DNA of 49,687 nucleotides from Prorocentrum cordatum (lineage: Eukaryota > Sar > Dinophyceae > Prorocentrales > Prorocentraceae), in assembly GCA_963575745.1 (NCBI GenBank), contig CAUYUJ010004749.1:17501-67187 (forward strand), read 5' to 3'. Positions 10,279-20,032 of this stretch are shown here, in pieces. Both the position numbers and the translations under genes were made by a program. Below the pieces are notes generated by a model. That model was not told the DNA's origin. It did no database searches and saw nothing but the letters and a program-made list of their open reading frames with translations. Numbering within the stretch: position 1 is the first letter of the stretch; each line of letters opens with the position of its first letter.

Positions 10279-11101
10279 GATCGATCTCACATTCCGTTTC
10301 ACTATCGATCGCACAATCGATCGCGCACTCGGTCTCACATTCGGTCTCATTATCGATCTCACTATCGATCTCACCATCGATCCCACATTCGGTCTCAGAA
10401 TCGATCTCACTATCGACCGCACTATCGATGGCACTATCGATCCCACTATGGATCTCACAACCGATCTTACCATCGACCCCACAAGTGATCTCACTATCGA
10501 TGTCAGCATCGATCTCACGATCGATCTCACATTCGGTTTCACTATGGATCTGACGATCGATATCACAATCAATCTCACAGTCGATCTCACCATTGGTCTC
10601 ACTATCGATCTTTCAATCGATCTCGTAACCGGTCTTACTATCAATCTCACAATCGATCTGTTTATCGATATCACAATTGATCTCACAATCGATCTCATTG
10701 TCGATCCCACTATCGATCTCACAATCGATCTCACTATCGATCTCACTTCCGGTGTCACAATCAATTTCACGTTCGATCTCACTATCGATCTCACTATCGA
10801 TCTCACTATCGACCCAACATTCGGTCTCACATTCGGTCGCACAATCGATCTCACTATCGATTTCACCATCGATCCCACTATCGATCCCACTATCAGACTA
10901 TGGATCTCACACTATATCTCACCATCGATTTCACTATCGATCTCACATTCGGTCTCACTATCGATCTCAATCGATCTCACAATCGATCGCACAATCGATC
11001 TCACAGTCGGTTTCACTATCGATATCACTATCGATCCCACTATCGATCTCAGTATCGATCTCACGATCGGTCTCACAGTCGATCTCACTATCGATCTCAC
11101 A

Positions 11102-11349
11102 CGACAGGACACCGACGGGACACCGACGGGACAACGGCGGGCAACCGACGGGACAATGTGGGCTACCGCTTGACAAGGCCGGGGGGGGAAACATTTGTGT
11201 TGGCGGACCCCTAGCGACAGCAGAGTGAATTCCTCTCGCCCGCCCACGCAGCTTCGCCTCGCCCGCACGCACGACACGAACACGAAACCGAAACCGATTT
11301 CCTGGTGGGGGGCTCTCCGTTCCATTTCGATCTCACCCCCTCACCTCCG
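11102..11349 (+). repeat. Satellite spacer, copy 4
   Basis: Starts 1058 bp after copy 3, repeating the long spacing. It has both ACCGACGGGAC subrepeats and CCTGGTGGGGGGCTC. Confidence 0.9.
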
Positions 11350-11535
11350 ATATCCCACTATCGATCTCACTATCGATCTCACATTCGGTCTCACTATCGA
11401 TCTCAATCGATCTCACAATCGATCTCATAATCGATCTCACATTCGGTCTCACTATCGATGTCACTATCGATCTCACTATCGATCTCGCTATCGATCTCAC
11501 GATCGGTCTCACAGTCGATCTCACTATCGATCTCA

Positions 11536-11784
11536 CGACAGGACACGGACGGGACACCGACGGGACAACGGCGGGCCACCGACGGGACAACGTGGGCCCT
11601 GGCTTGACAAGGCCAGGGGGGGGAAACATTTGTGTTGGCGGACCCCTAGCGACAGCAGAGTGAATTCCTCTCGCCCGCCCACGCAGCTTCGCCTCGCCCG
11701 CACGCACGACACGAACACGAAACCGAAACCGATTTCCCGGTGGGGGGCTCTCTGTTCCACTTCGATCTCACCCCCTCACCTCCG
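11536..11784 (+). repeat. Satellite spacer, copy 5
   Basis: Starts 434 bp after copy 4, repeating the short spacing. It is the last copy; the sequence passes directly into CATA repeats instead of more monomers. Confidence 0.9.
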
Positions 11785-11824
11785 ATATACATACATACAT
11801 ATGTACATACTGACATACAGACAT

Positions 11825-11863
<39 letters not shown>

Positions 11864-12516
11864 TGTACTCATGCATGCATGCATGCGTACATACATGCAC
11901 GCATGCATACACACATACATACACACCCATGTGCACATACATACATACACATATACATACATACACACATACACACATACATACATGCATGCATGCATGC
12001 ATGCATGCATGCATGCATACGTACACACATACATGCACATGTACATACATACATGCAAACATACATACAGACGTAGATATGTACATACATGCATGCATGC
12101 ATACAAACAAGCATACAGACATACACGCATTCGAAATCTGCATGCGTACATCCATTCATACATACATACATACATCCATACATACAAACAGACAAGCAAA
12201 CACACACATACATACATGCATCCAGGCATACGTCATCGTATGACTACGTACGTGCACATGCATGCATATTTATATATATACATACATACATACATACATA
12301 CATACAAACAAACACATCTACATACATACGTACGTACGTGCACGCATGTATGCATGCATACATGCATACACACATACATGCACACAGCCATGCATACACA
12401 CAAACCCACATCCATGCATACAATCGTGCATACTAACATACATGCTTGCATACATGCATGCATGCATGCATACAGACACAAGTGCATACGCACATACACA
12501 TATATATATGTGTACA
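11785..12516. repeat. CATA/CAGA/GCAT tetranucleotide array
   Basis: Tetranucleotide repeats: (CAGA)n at about 11827-11862, (GCAT)n around 11873-11886 and 11985-12018, and (CATA)n variants elsewhere. His/Thr-rich plus frames and Cys/Met/Val-rich minus frames here are artefacts. Confidence 0.95.
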
Positions 12517-12518
12517 AG

Positions 12519-12619
12519 ATGGTGCCGAACATTTTAGACTAAACCATTTGTATACGTACACATATACCTACCTACCTTCATACACACGTTTAGATGCGTG
12601 TATGCATGTATATCTATAC
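12519..12619 (+). repeat. Dispersed repeat with (TA)n tail, second copy
   Basis: GTGCCGAACATTTTAGAC and TTCATACACACGTTTAGATG match the copy at 1732-1905. Here it runs straight into dispersed repeat A. Confidence 0.6.
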
Positions 12620-12870
12620 AAACATTTCCCAAACAGGTGCTTGCACCTAGGGGGTTTTACTTGGTCTAACCATCTGGCCATGCCTGCCGGCTTTTCGCCC
12701 CCGTGCCGCCCCGGGCCGCCGACGATCACAGCGTCTGAGGGGGGCCAGGATCCGCCTCTTCACCTCCAGGTCTCCTCTCCCTCTTGGCGTCTCACTCCCG
12801 CCACACGGGGGGCATCGAGCTCCTGTGGCTGGCGAGGGACCTGAGCCAGGGCCCCTGGGACCGCCGCCAG
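12620..12870 (+). repeat. Dispersed repeat A, copy 2
   Basis: A 251-bp copy of the segment at 7091-7336, same orientation. It differs by scattered substitutions and a 5-bp length difference near 12813. It is preceded by AT-rich sequence, as is copy 1. Confidence 0.85.
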
Positions 12871-12959
12871 CAAAGGGGCACCGCCGTCAGAGCCGTCGCC
12901 TTCCCCCGTGGAACTGCCGCCATCGAGCCGCTATCAGGGTTCATCGAGGCTGCGCCCCA

Positions 12960-13318
12960 GTGTACGGTAGGTTCGTGTCGTGTCGACCGGCGGCGACCCC
13001 GCCAGCGGCGCTCAACTTTGAACGCCGCGGGCGACCCCGAATCGTTCGATGTGGAACAAAATTCAGGAGGGAAAGAAACACACAGACACAATTAATCGTC
13101 GACTCCCCGGAAAATATGGGAAAATATGGGAAGTGGGGGGGAAGACGAAAACCCAGAAAATATACGAAAATATGAGGAATATTTTTATTTGTGTGTATTT
13201 ATTTGTGTGTCCTGGGGCCCCTTCAAAAATGGACGTTTCGGAAGCGGCCGATCGTTCAAGGCTGAACGATCCCCGCGGCGTCCGAAGCCAGCGCCGAAGT
13301 CGGCCCGACACGAACCTG
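12960..13318. repeat. Inverted pair of a short GC-rich repeat around an A-rich core
   Basis: The segment at about 12960-13062 is related, in reverse complement, to 13238-13318. The ends match best (CGTTCAAAGTTGAGC against CGTTCAAGGCTGAAC, and CGACACGAACCT in both). Between them is A-rich DNA with two GGAAAATATG units. Plus-oriented relatives lie at about 14632-14750. Either two opposite insertions of a dispersed repeat, or a non-autonomous element with diverged inverted ends. Confidence 0.45.
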
Positions 13319-13373
13319 CTGCCATGTGGGCGGCGGCGCCCGGCCGGTTATTGAACAATCCTCCCCCCACCCT

Positions 13374-13466
13374 GCTCCTCCTCCTCCTCCTCCTCCTCCC
13401 CCCCTCCTCCCCTCCTCCTCCTCCTCCTCCTCCTCCTCCTCCTCCTCCTTCTCCCCCTCCTCCTCC
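13374..13466. repeat. (CTC)n microsatellite
   Basis: CTC/TCC triplets broken by CCCC tracts. Confidence 0.95.
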
Positions 13467-13483
13467 TCCCTCTTATCAAGTTC

Positions 13484-13600
13484 TTGGGAGTGGCAAGCCT
13501 GAGCCATGCCCCCCAGAACCGCCGCCAACAAAAGGGGCATCGCCGAAATTCCCGAAATCCTCTTACCGCCATCGCACCGCTGTCAGGGTTCCTTGTCCAA
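13484..13600 (+). repeat. Diverged fragment related to repeat A and its 3' flank
   Basis: CCTGAGCCATGCCCCCCAG, AAAGGGGCATCGCCG and CGCTGTCAGGGTTCC match the order of blocks at 12841-12945. Frames crossing it on the minus strand share NPDSG and CWRR motifs with the other copy, which reflects repeat homology. Confidence 0.5.
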
Positions 13601-14252
13601 GAAGCATCAAGCTTAGATCCCTCGGCTTCTTTTTTGGTATGCCTGGTCTTTGGTCTGCCATGCCGTTTCGCTGTCCATCTGTCCATATCGGCCCCATAGA
13701 ATGCGCAACGCATCCTGACGCTTTCACGCAGAACGCGTGTCTGTCCAGATGTCCACTCGTTTGGGATAGCCCCATGGTGGAATTTGTTGAGGATGGGTTC
13801 GCCACGTCCTTGGATAGACAATCTAGTGGTCGAGTTGGTATGACAAGTAACGGCTATTTGCGTTGGACCCCGAGGTGAATCTTCAGTCGTCCCAGGATCG
13901 CAATCCGAAAACAATATATACAACGGCGGACTGGGCCCAGGGGCCCCAGGTTCACGACCATACGTCAACGGTGAGAAGTGGGGGCTTCGCTCACTCCTCG
14001 GGGGCCCCTTAGTCGGCCCTGTGGCCTCAATATGCCTCCATCATCATGCGCGGGCAACCCGATTGCACGCGCATCCGCGTGCGGCCTGAATCACATGGCG
14101 CGCGCGCTGCCCACGTCGGCGCCGCTGCCCACGCGTCCATGGCCAAGCCAGGAGGGCGTAATACACCGCTCCTCGGCCCAGGATAGGCCAGGCCTGGGCA
14201 CTGGGTAGCTGTAATTCCCGTCGCCCTGCGCCAGAGGGCTTCCGGAGGCCGG
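13601..14252. other. No gene recognised
   Basis: A minus-strand frame of about 200 codons crosses the first part (13348-13968), but its ends lie in repeats and I recognise no domain. The rest is GC-rich with only short frames. Confidence 0.4.
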
Positions 14253-14287
14253 CTGCCCGCGGCAGAGAGTTTCTCTGCCGCGGGCAG
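14253..14287. repeat. Perfect 16-bp inverted repeat with a 3-base loop
   Basis: Arms at 14253-14268 and 14272-14287 are perfectly complementary, starting CTGCCCGCGG and ending CCGCGGGCAG, with GTT between. It could extrude as a cruciform or form a very stable RNA hairpin. Its role is unknown. Confidence 0.85.
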
Positions 14288-14763
14288 ATGACTCATCCGC
14301 GCGCCCCGCGGCCTTGCCACGCGCCCGGCGGTCCGCTGCCGCCCGCCAGGGGCCGGGGTCACGCGAGTGCCACCATGCTCTTCCTCTTCCCCCTCATCTT
14401 GACGGTGCGTCCCCGTGGAGTTCGCCGAGGGCTCCCTACACACGAGTCGATTATCCTTCCTCCGACTTCTCGTTTTCCTTCCTCGCCTGGCCCCACGCGC
14501 ACGTGGACCGATCCTGAGAATTCGCAGTGCTACTGTGCTGGCTCAATTTTCCCAATTTTTCGAAGGCTGGTGAGAGCGCGGGGGGATATTGCAGGTTGGC
14601 GTCGTGCCGCCGCGGCCGCGACGCCAGCGTGGGCGTTCGAGGTTGGACGCCGCCTGTGGCCCAGAGTCGGCCGATGCCGAGCGACCTGCGCCATCGGAAG
14701 GCCGCGATCGTTCAAGGTTGAGCTATCCGCGCGGTGTCGGGAGCCAACGCCCAGGTCGTCACG

Positions 14764-14818
14764 GGAGGAGGAGGAGGAGGAGGAGGAGGAGGAGGAGGAG
14801 GAGGAGGAGGAGGAGGGT
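14764..14818. repeat. (GGA)n microsatellite
   Basis: About 18 GGA triplets following GTCGTCACGG. Confidence 0.95.
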
Positions 14819-15129
14819 TCCCTGCAGCTGCCTGCGCGGGCGGCTTCAGGCTGGCGCTCGAGGGCGCGGAGCGCCCGCAGCTCGCGCAGAGCCGAGACCA
14901 GCATGGTGAGGTCGCAGCTGCCGTGGTCCGACGGGGGCCTTGGGGTGCAGGAGCTGCCGTCGCAGACCACAGTAAGACGCGGGTCGGGAGCGAAACTACA
15001 GCAAACCCACGAACTCCGGAGCCAACTTCCGAACTTCTGCCGAGCAGACCCCCGAACACGAGCCGAGCAGCCCTCCCGAACAGGAACCGAACGAGCCTCC
15101 GGGCTTTACCGAACAGACCCCCGGACCTC

Positions 15130-15420
15130 CCTGGAGAGGCCGTCTGGGGCCGCCTGGAGAGGCCTTCTGGGGCCGCCTGGAGACGCCTCCTAGAGCCGCC
15201 TGGGCACGCTTCCCCAGGCCGCCTGGACACGCCTCTTGGGGCCGCCTGGACGCCTGCTTCCTGGGGCCGCCTGAGAAAGCTTCCTGTGACTGGAGAGCCC
15301 TCCCAGGGCCGGTTGCTGAGGCCGTCTGGAGAAGCCTTCTGGAGCAGCCCGGCAGCTGCGTCCTGGGGCCGCCTGGAGAGGCATCCTGGGGCCTCCTGGG
15401 GCCCTCCTGGGTCCTCCTGA
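15130..15420. repeat. Degenerate minisatellite of about 27 bp
   Basis: Repeated GGGGCCGCCTGGAGAGGC-type units separated by CTTCCTGG or CCTCCTGG variants. The minus-strand frame across it is Gly/Pro/Arg/Ser-rich and follows the repeat. Confidence 0.75.
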
Positions 15421-15423
15421 AGG

Positions 15424-16035
15424 GTGTGCCGGACAATTCAGCTGCCCCCGCGCGAACACGCCCATTGAGGCCGCAGGTGGACCTCCTCTGGGCACAACCC
15501 GTACGAGGCATGCTCCGACATGGGCAGGGGGACGCCATGCGAAGCTGCAAATGGGTGCCACATGGGGAACTCCTTCTGAGGCATGATTCGCGTGACGGGT
15601 GTGCCGACATTTGACGGGGGGGCTTTGCACGAACCATGTCTCTGGGCTTTTAGGTGGTGTTCATTGTGGGCACGATCCACGTGAACCCTGCATTTGGGAC
15701 CGTAGGTGGAGATCCCTGCGTGCCACGATCCGTGTGAGAGGTGTGCCGAAGTAGGCGGGGGGGCGGGATGCGAACCTTGTCTCTGGAGCCGTCCGTGGAT
15801 TTTTTTTGCGGGCCACGATCCATGTGAGAGGTGTGCTGAAGTGAGCTGGGCGGCGCTTTGAAGCTTCCGTCTGGTGCCAGAAATGCACTCACTTGCGGGG
15901 CGCGATCCGCCTGAGGGGCGTGCCATTCTGCGAACCCTGTCTCTGGGGACGTAGGTGGAGCTCCTTGTGGGGCGCGATCCCTATGATGCGTGTGCCGACG
16001 TGGGCGGGGGGGATGCTAAGCCAGCCTGTCTCTCT
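15424..16035 (+). repeat. Dispersed repeat B, tandem block
   Basis: About seven degenerate units of roughly 85 bp. Recurring landmarks are TGTGCCGACRTGGGCGGGGG, CGAACCTTGTCTCTGGRRCC, GTAGGTGGAGCTCC and GGGCACGATCCGTGTGA. The 3' part is the best match to 7361-7606. Frames on the minus strand repeat a TSAHLSHGSW-type peptide and follow the units. Confidence 0.8.
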
Positions 16036-16206
16036 CGTCGCCAGGGCTGGACACGGCTCGATCGTGCCTGGTGATGCGGGCTGGTGCTCTGCCGACGAAG
16101 GGTGTGTCGCGGGCCCGTTCGTGCCCGAACGGCTCGTGTGTTTTACCGGGTAAAAGTGCGTTTCGGAGCCTTATGGTCCTCGCTGGCTACATTAATTGGC
16201 CTTAGG

Positions 16207-16386
16207 GGTTTGTCACCACCCACCAAACCACCCCAACCCAACCCGAAGGCTCAGATTTACCCTCGATTTCCAGTGGGGGGGGGGTCGGGGAACATCGAAA
16301 AAACACATGTGGAACCCTTACCCCCCCCAACCCGAAATTCGGGTCTTCGGGTTGGGTTGGGGTGGTCTGGTAGGTAGTCAGTTTGG
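16207..16386. mobile_element. MITE-like inverted repeat, about 180 bp
   Basis: Perfect 22-nt arms at 16227-16248 and 16345-16366 start ACCACCCCAACCC and end GGGTTGGGGTGGT. Imperfect complementarity continues outward for about 17 nt. The interior holds a G-run and a smaller palindrome, CCCGAAATTCGGG. It has no coding capacity. A target-site duplication is not clear, so the mobile-element call is inference from structure. Confidence 0.55.
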
Positions 16387-16507
16387 GGGGGTTTGCCTTG
16401 GCTGGCGGGGGGGCAATGCACCTGAGCCAGGGTTCTGGGGCCGCCAGGGACAGCCCTGGGCGACCTTGGCAACCCCAACGCCGGTGCCGGAGAGGTGCCG
16501 GGGAGGG

Positions 16508-16918
16508 GTTGCCCTCAAAAGAGCTGAAGTCCGCCCTCTTGTTGAGCACGTCGATCTTCACAGCGAGCTTCGTCTGGGTCTCTTTGCTGATCAGTAGCGG
16601 CGCATCCTGGATCAGTTCAGCCGAGCCCAGGGTGAAGGGCACCCCTCCGATGCCAGCGGGTAGGTTGAACGCCGTGTCCGGCCTCGTGCTACCGCCGACG
16701 CCGTGGAACGCGGTGCTCTGGGAGTGGGCCTTCGTCCTCACGTGCCGTTCGTACAGAGCGTGCTCGTACTTCACCCTCCCGGGGGTCCCGTGCATGGTCG
16801 TCCAGCACGCCGTATCCAGCACCGCAGCGCCAGAAGGGTCGCCCCTCCTCGACGCGAAGGTGCCGAGCGCGTCCTCGGACCTGGCCGCCATCAGAATCTC
16901 GATGTCCTTCGAGCCCAC
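16508..16918 (-). pseudogene. Copia-type aspartic protease fragment (decayed element)
   Basis: About 137 codons of a retropepsin-like domain. The active-site block is AAVLDTACWTTMHG (DTA at residues 35-37 of the open frame; usual form DTG/DSG). It is followed by GVGGSTRPD and a hydrophobic segment, GGVPFTLGSAEL, then DAPLLIS. It lies downstream of gag and CCHC remnants in the same orientation, as expected for a Ty1/copia Gag-Pol. The frame continues to 16202 but passes into repeat A-like and MITE sequence. No integrase or RT follows, so the element is truncated. Confidence 0.65.
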
Positions 16919-17458
16919 CGCCGAGCTGATCCGAGCTGCCCCAGGTCTCGTCCACGCCCCACTCTCCCTGCGCCGTGAGGCTGATCAAGCACCACGCTGG
17001 CGGGCACATGTCGACCCCGAGCTCGCCTCCAGGAACGCCCTTTCCCGTCGCCCTTCGGAGGACGTGGACGCCGCCCTCGTGGGTGTTCGGGCGGGCGCCA
17101 ACCTCCGCGAAGGCGTAGCCGCTGCACTTGCCAGCCTCGAGCTCCCCGCGGCCCCTCTGCCTGCTCTCCGCGGCCCCGTGTGCAGTCCACGGGGCCCCTG
17201 GGGCGTTCGGAGCCGCGCCCTTGGGGCCTCCAGCTCCACCTTCGCGGCCCGTGGCCCCGGAGGTGGCGCTGCTCCGCCGCTGGGCGGCGGCCCAGGCGGC
17301 CGTGGAGCCCGCCGGCGGTGGCGACCTCGTGCGCCCAGAGGCCGTCGAGGCCATGGCCGCGGGCCTCCGGGCTTCGCAGGCCTCGAGGAGGAGCAGCGCC
17401 CGCGCCGGGCGGGGAGCAGCGAGCACGTGGGCGTGCTTCCGCTTGCGGGTGCAATCCC

Positions 17459-17582
17459 CCTCCTCCTCCTCCTCCCTCCTCCCTTCTCCCTCCTCCCTCC
17501 TCCCTCCTCCTCCTCCTCCTCCTCCTCCTCCTCCTCCTCCTCCTCCTCCTCCTCCTCCTCCTCCTCCTCCTCCTCCTCTCCC
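17459..17582. repeat. (CTC)n microsatellite
   Basis: Regular CTC triplets with CCCTCC interruptions at the left, located between the protease and gag remnants of the decayed copia element. Confidence 0.95.
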
Positions 17583-17639
17583 ATTCCTTCTCCCCCTCGA
17601 GGTCCGCACAGCGCGGGTGCCGTGCCCGCACGTGTAGCA

Positions 17640-17945
17640 CGTGGTGTACCTCGTCGCCGACCCGTCGTGCCGTTTGCGCCCTCGACCAGCCAGCTGTCGC
17701 CGGACAGCGCATGCGCACACGGGGAGTCCACGACTGGGAGCTGACCTCCTCGGGGGAGGCTCGTACGTAGTCCAGCTCGGTCATGTCCTTCCTCGGGTCA
17801 GGCTTCGGCTTCGCACGAGCCTTCGGCTTCGCCCTGGCCCCGAGGTCGGCTCCTCCCGAGGTCGTCGACGCCACGTAGACCGCGACCTTCGTGTCATGGT
17901 CGCGCTTGACGTCGAAGTCGCTGAGAGAGCGTAGCCGGACTATTG
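17640..17945 (-). pseudogene. Gag-protease linker of the decayed copia element
   Basis: The minus frame reads LSDFDVKRDHDTKVAVYV, then a basic, Lys/Ala/Pro-rich stretch (ARAKPKARAKPKPDPRKD) and MTELDYVRASPEE. It lies between the CCHC knuckle and the protease and is +1 to the knuckle frame. Frames further downstream become Arg/Glu repeats from the microsatellite. Confidence 0.45.
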
Positions 17946-18400
17946 GTCTGCCCGAAGATGGTAATCAGTGAAGAGCGAGGCGACTTCGGGCAGCTTGCGT
18001 CGCCATGCCAGTGACCGATCTGTCCGCATCTCGCACATCTCGTCGTACGCTTCAGCTTACTCCAGATTTCGTAATAAAAGGGAGGGGGTCTGGACCCTCC
18101 AAGGCAAGCCATTTCAGACCTCCCCCGTGGGAGAACCCTCCAAAACATCGTCCCCAGACCCCCCCAGGCCCTCCAAGATAGCCTGGAAGAGACCCCCCCC
18201 CGAAATGAGACCCCCTCCCTTTTATTACGAAATCTGGAGTATCCCTTGATCTGCGCTCCGGGTTGTCGCCAGATCCCTTGCCGTTGCGGTCCCGCGGCCG
18301 ATCCCGGGAGCTTGCCGCAGAGCCAGCTGAGCGCGACTGGCTCTTGCCGCGGCCCCTTCCCGCGGCCTTTCGCCTGAAGCTTCGGCTCGTGCTGGACCAT
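17894..18400 (-). pseudogene. Gag C-terminus with CCHC zinc knuckle, split by a MITE
   Basis: The knuckle is CARCGQIGHWHGDASC, a C-x2-C-x4-H-x6-C variant that I associate with dinoflagellate Gag proteins. Upstream is a basic segment with NGKGSGDNPERRSRD. The two parts are separated by the TA-flanked MITE at 18060-18239. Removing the MITE with one TA joins SRD directly to KLKRTT in one frame, so the insertion came after the frame was functional. A further +1 change lies near 18340. The product would be the RNA-binding nucleocapsid part of Gag. Confidence 0.65.
18060..18239. mobile_element. TA-flanked MITE (Stowaway or Tc1/mariner type)
   Basis: Inverted arms of 34 nt including the flanking TA are perfect (18058-18091 and 18208-18241). 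Each end starts CTCCAGATTTCG and TA flanks both sides. A TA target duplication and ends starting CTCC fit the Stowaway/Tc1-mariner pattern. It is 180 bp with no coding capacity and lies inside a retrotransposon gag. The perfect arms point to recent insertion. Confidence 0.85.
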
Positions 18401-18557
18401 GACCGCGAAGCTCTCCAGCGCTTTCCTCGTCGATGTGGTCGATCTCCTCCAGGCTGGCCTTCTCCTCCTCGCCTACGTAGATCTCGGGCTGCGAAGCAGC
18501 GTGCGACTGGCCGGCGTCGTCGTCAGCCTGCTCGTCGCCCTCTTCGATGCCAGCCTG

Positions 18558-19260
18558 TCAAGCCGCGCGGTATGGGAGACGCTTCGGCCCGAATCGGATT
18601 GGCCGGGGGTCACCGCGCTGCTGCTTGTCCTTCTTCAGCTCTCGCGCTCGTGGATGTTCGATTGCTGCATCCGCAGGGCCTTGCCGAGTGCGTCCTTGTC
18701 GTACTTGTTGCCCGCCGAGCCGATGCTCGCGTGGTCCGACTTTCTCGAGCCCCGAGAACCCCAGCAGCAGGTGGGCCTGCAGATCGTTGGAGATGCTGGT
18801 CTCCTTGCTCACCTTCTTGAGATCCTCGAACGCCTTCGAGCGCCGAGTGGTGCACTCCTGCATGCTCTCGCCGGGCGCCCTCCAGACGGATTTGTCGTAC
18901 AGCGCTCCGTCGAACAGCTCGGCCGCTCCGACTGGGCCCTCCTTGAGCACCGACTCGCCGAGGGTCGTCAGCAGCAGCTCCAGTCCGTCCGTGGTGGTTC
19001 GCTTCTTGACGTAGCTGGCGCCACCCTTGGCGCCCTCGACGACCTCCTCGTCGAAGGTCACAGCCTCGCACCGCGTCGTAGGCCGTCCCGCTGAGCTCGC
19101 TCCGCAGGTTGACCGGCGTCGCGATCTGCTCCTCGTCGCCCATCCAGCCACAGAACGCGTCGTGGACCCTCTCCCAGCACTCCTCGAAGAGCGCAGGATC
19201 CCCGACGTGCAGGGGGATATCTTTTTCAAACTCGAGCTTGCTGATCTTCGCTCAGGCGAT
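18558..19260 (-). pseudogene. Copia-type Gag capsid region (decayed element)
   Basis: From 19252 the minus strand reads ISKLEFEKDIPLHVGDPAL, FEECWERVHDAFCGW and NLRSELSGTAYDA. Near 19070 it shifts +1 to EAVTFDEEVVEGAKGG, then SVWRAPGESMQECTTRRSKA, FEDLKKVSKETSISNDLQAH and LLLGFSGLEK. The Trp, the ESM..RR and the Q-A-x-L-L-L-x-x-x-G-L pattern are typical of dinoflagellate copia Gag. At least one more frame change follows near 18760. No clear start codon is visible. Confidence 0.7.
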
Positions 19261-19403
19261 CGCAAACATGGATCAAGGGGGCGTGGATCAGCGACTGGTC
19301 CCGCTTCCATGGGAAATCGCGGATTCCCGCCGCCCAACGAGGCGGCGCTGGCCACATTTTGGGGAGGGGACCTCCCCCGATCCATGGATGTGGCGACCGC
19401 GCG

Positions 19404-19745
19404 CCAAATCCATGAGGAGGAGGAGGAGGGGAAGGCGTGGGAGGAGGAGGAGGAGGAGGAGGAGGAGGAGGAGGAGGAGCAGCAGCAGGAGGAGGAGCAG
19501 GAGGAGGAGGAGCAGGAGAAGCAGGAGGAGGAGGAGGAGGAGGAGGAGGAGGAGAGCAGGAGCAGGAGGAGCAGGAGGAGGAGAAGAGGAGGAGCAGGAG
19601 GAGGGGAGCAGGAGGAGGAGGAGCAGGAGGAGGAGGAGGAGGAGGAGGAAGAGGAGGGGGAGGAGGAGGAGGAGGAGGAGGAGGAGGAGGAGGAGGAGGA
19701 GGAGGAGGAGGAGGAGGAGGAGGAGGAGGAGGAGGAGGAGGATTC
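19404..19745. repeat. (GAG)n microsatellite, about 340 bp
   Basis: GAG/GGA triplets with CAG interruptions. They lie immediately 5' (in element sense) of the decayed gag. Glu-, Gly- or Arg-rich plus frames and Ser-, Leu- or Pro-rich minus frames here are artefacts. Confidence 0.97.
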
Positions 19746-19977
19746 CTCCCCCGAAAGCCTGGAGCACTTGTGGAGCAGCGCCAGGATCGCCAATCCGTGT
19801 TTTCGCGCCCCCGACTCGCCGCCTGGGCGCTCTCAGCACGTCGACGGCTCCGATCACGTGAGTGACGCCCGTGTCGGGCGCACGTGGTGGGCTCGCCGCT
19901 GCCGGTGGCGCGCGCCGGAGCCGCGCAGGCCCAGCACAGAAAAGGAGCCGTCAGCCTCCTCGCCGAGGATGCCCTCC

Positions 19978-20032
19978 AGCTCCTCCTCCTCCTCCTCCTC
20001 CTCCTCCTCCTCCTCCTCCTCCTCCTCCTCGC
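19978..20032. repeat. (CTC)n microsatellite
   Basis: About 17 CTC triplets. Confidence 0.95.

Larger units (their letters stand above)
7700..11784. repeat. 12-bp satellite with higher-order organisation
   Basis: The monomer is a degenerate 12-mer, typically ATCGATCTCACT, with variants ending ACAATCG and ACATTCGGT. Because 12 is a multiple of three and the monomer lacks stops, frames are open on both strands (TIDL, SISL, RSHY on plus; RSIV, EIDC on minus); they are artefacts. Five copies of a non-satellite spacer interrupt the array. Monomer tracts between spacers alternate between about 0.8 kb (8861-9633, 10279-11101) and about 0.17 kb (9881-10043, 11350-11535), giving a higher-order unit of 1.4-1.5 kb. 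Most monomers carry the palindrome ATCGAT. Confidence 0.95.

Noticed and set aside
7801-11173. Frames of 200-400 codons with RSIV, TIDL or SISL repeats
   Set aside because: They follow the 12-bp satellite and exist on both strands in several frames; no independent evidence of coding.
7690-11780. Possible CRISPR array in the regularly repeated region
   Set aside because: Repeats are 12-bp monomers without unique spacers of constant length, in a eukaryotic context; no cas genes.
11646-12542. His/Thr-rich plus frames and Cys/Met/Val-rich minus frames
   Set aside because: Produced by CATA/CAGA/GCAT repeats; the Cys residues are not a metallothionein signal.
13348-13968. 206-codon minus frame as a gene
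   Set aside because: Its 3' third is microsatellite and its middle matches dispersed repeat A sequence; no domain recognised.
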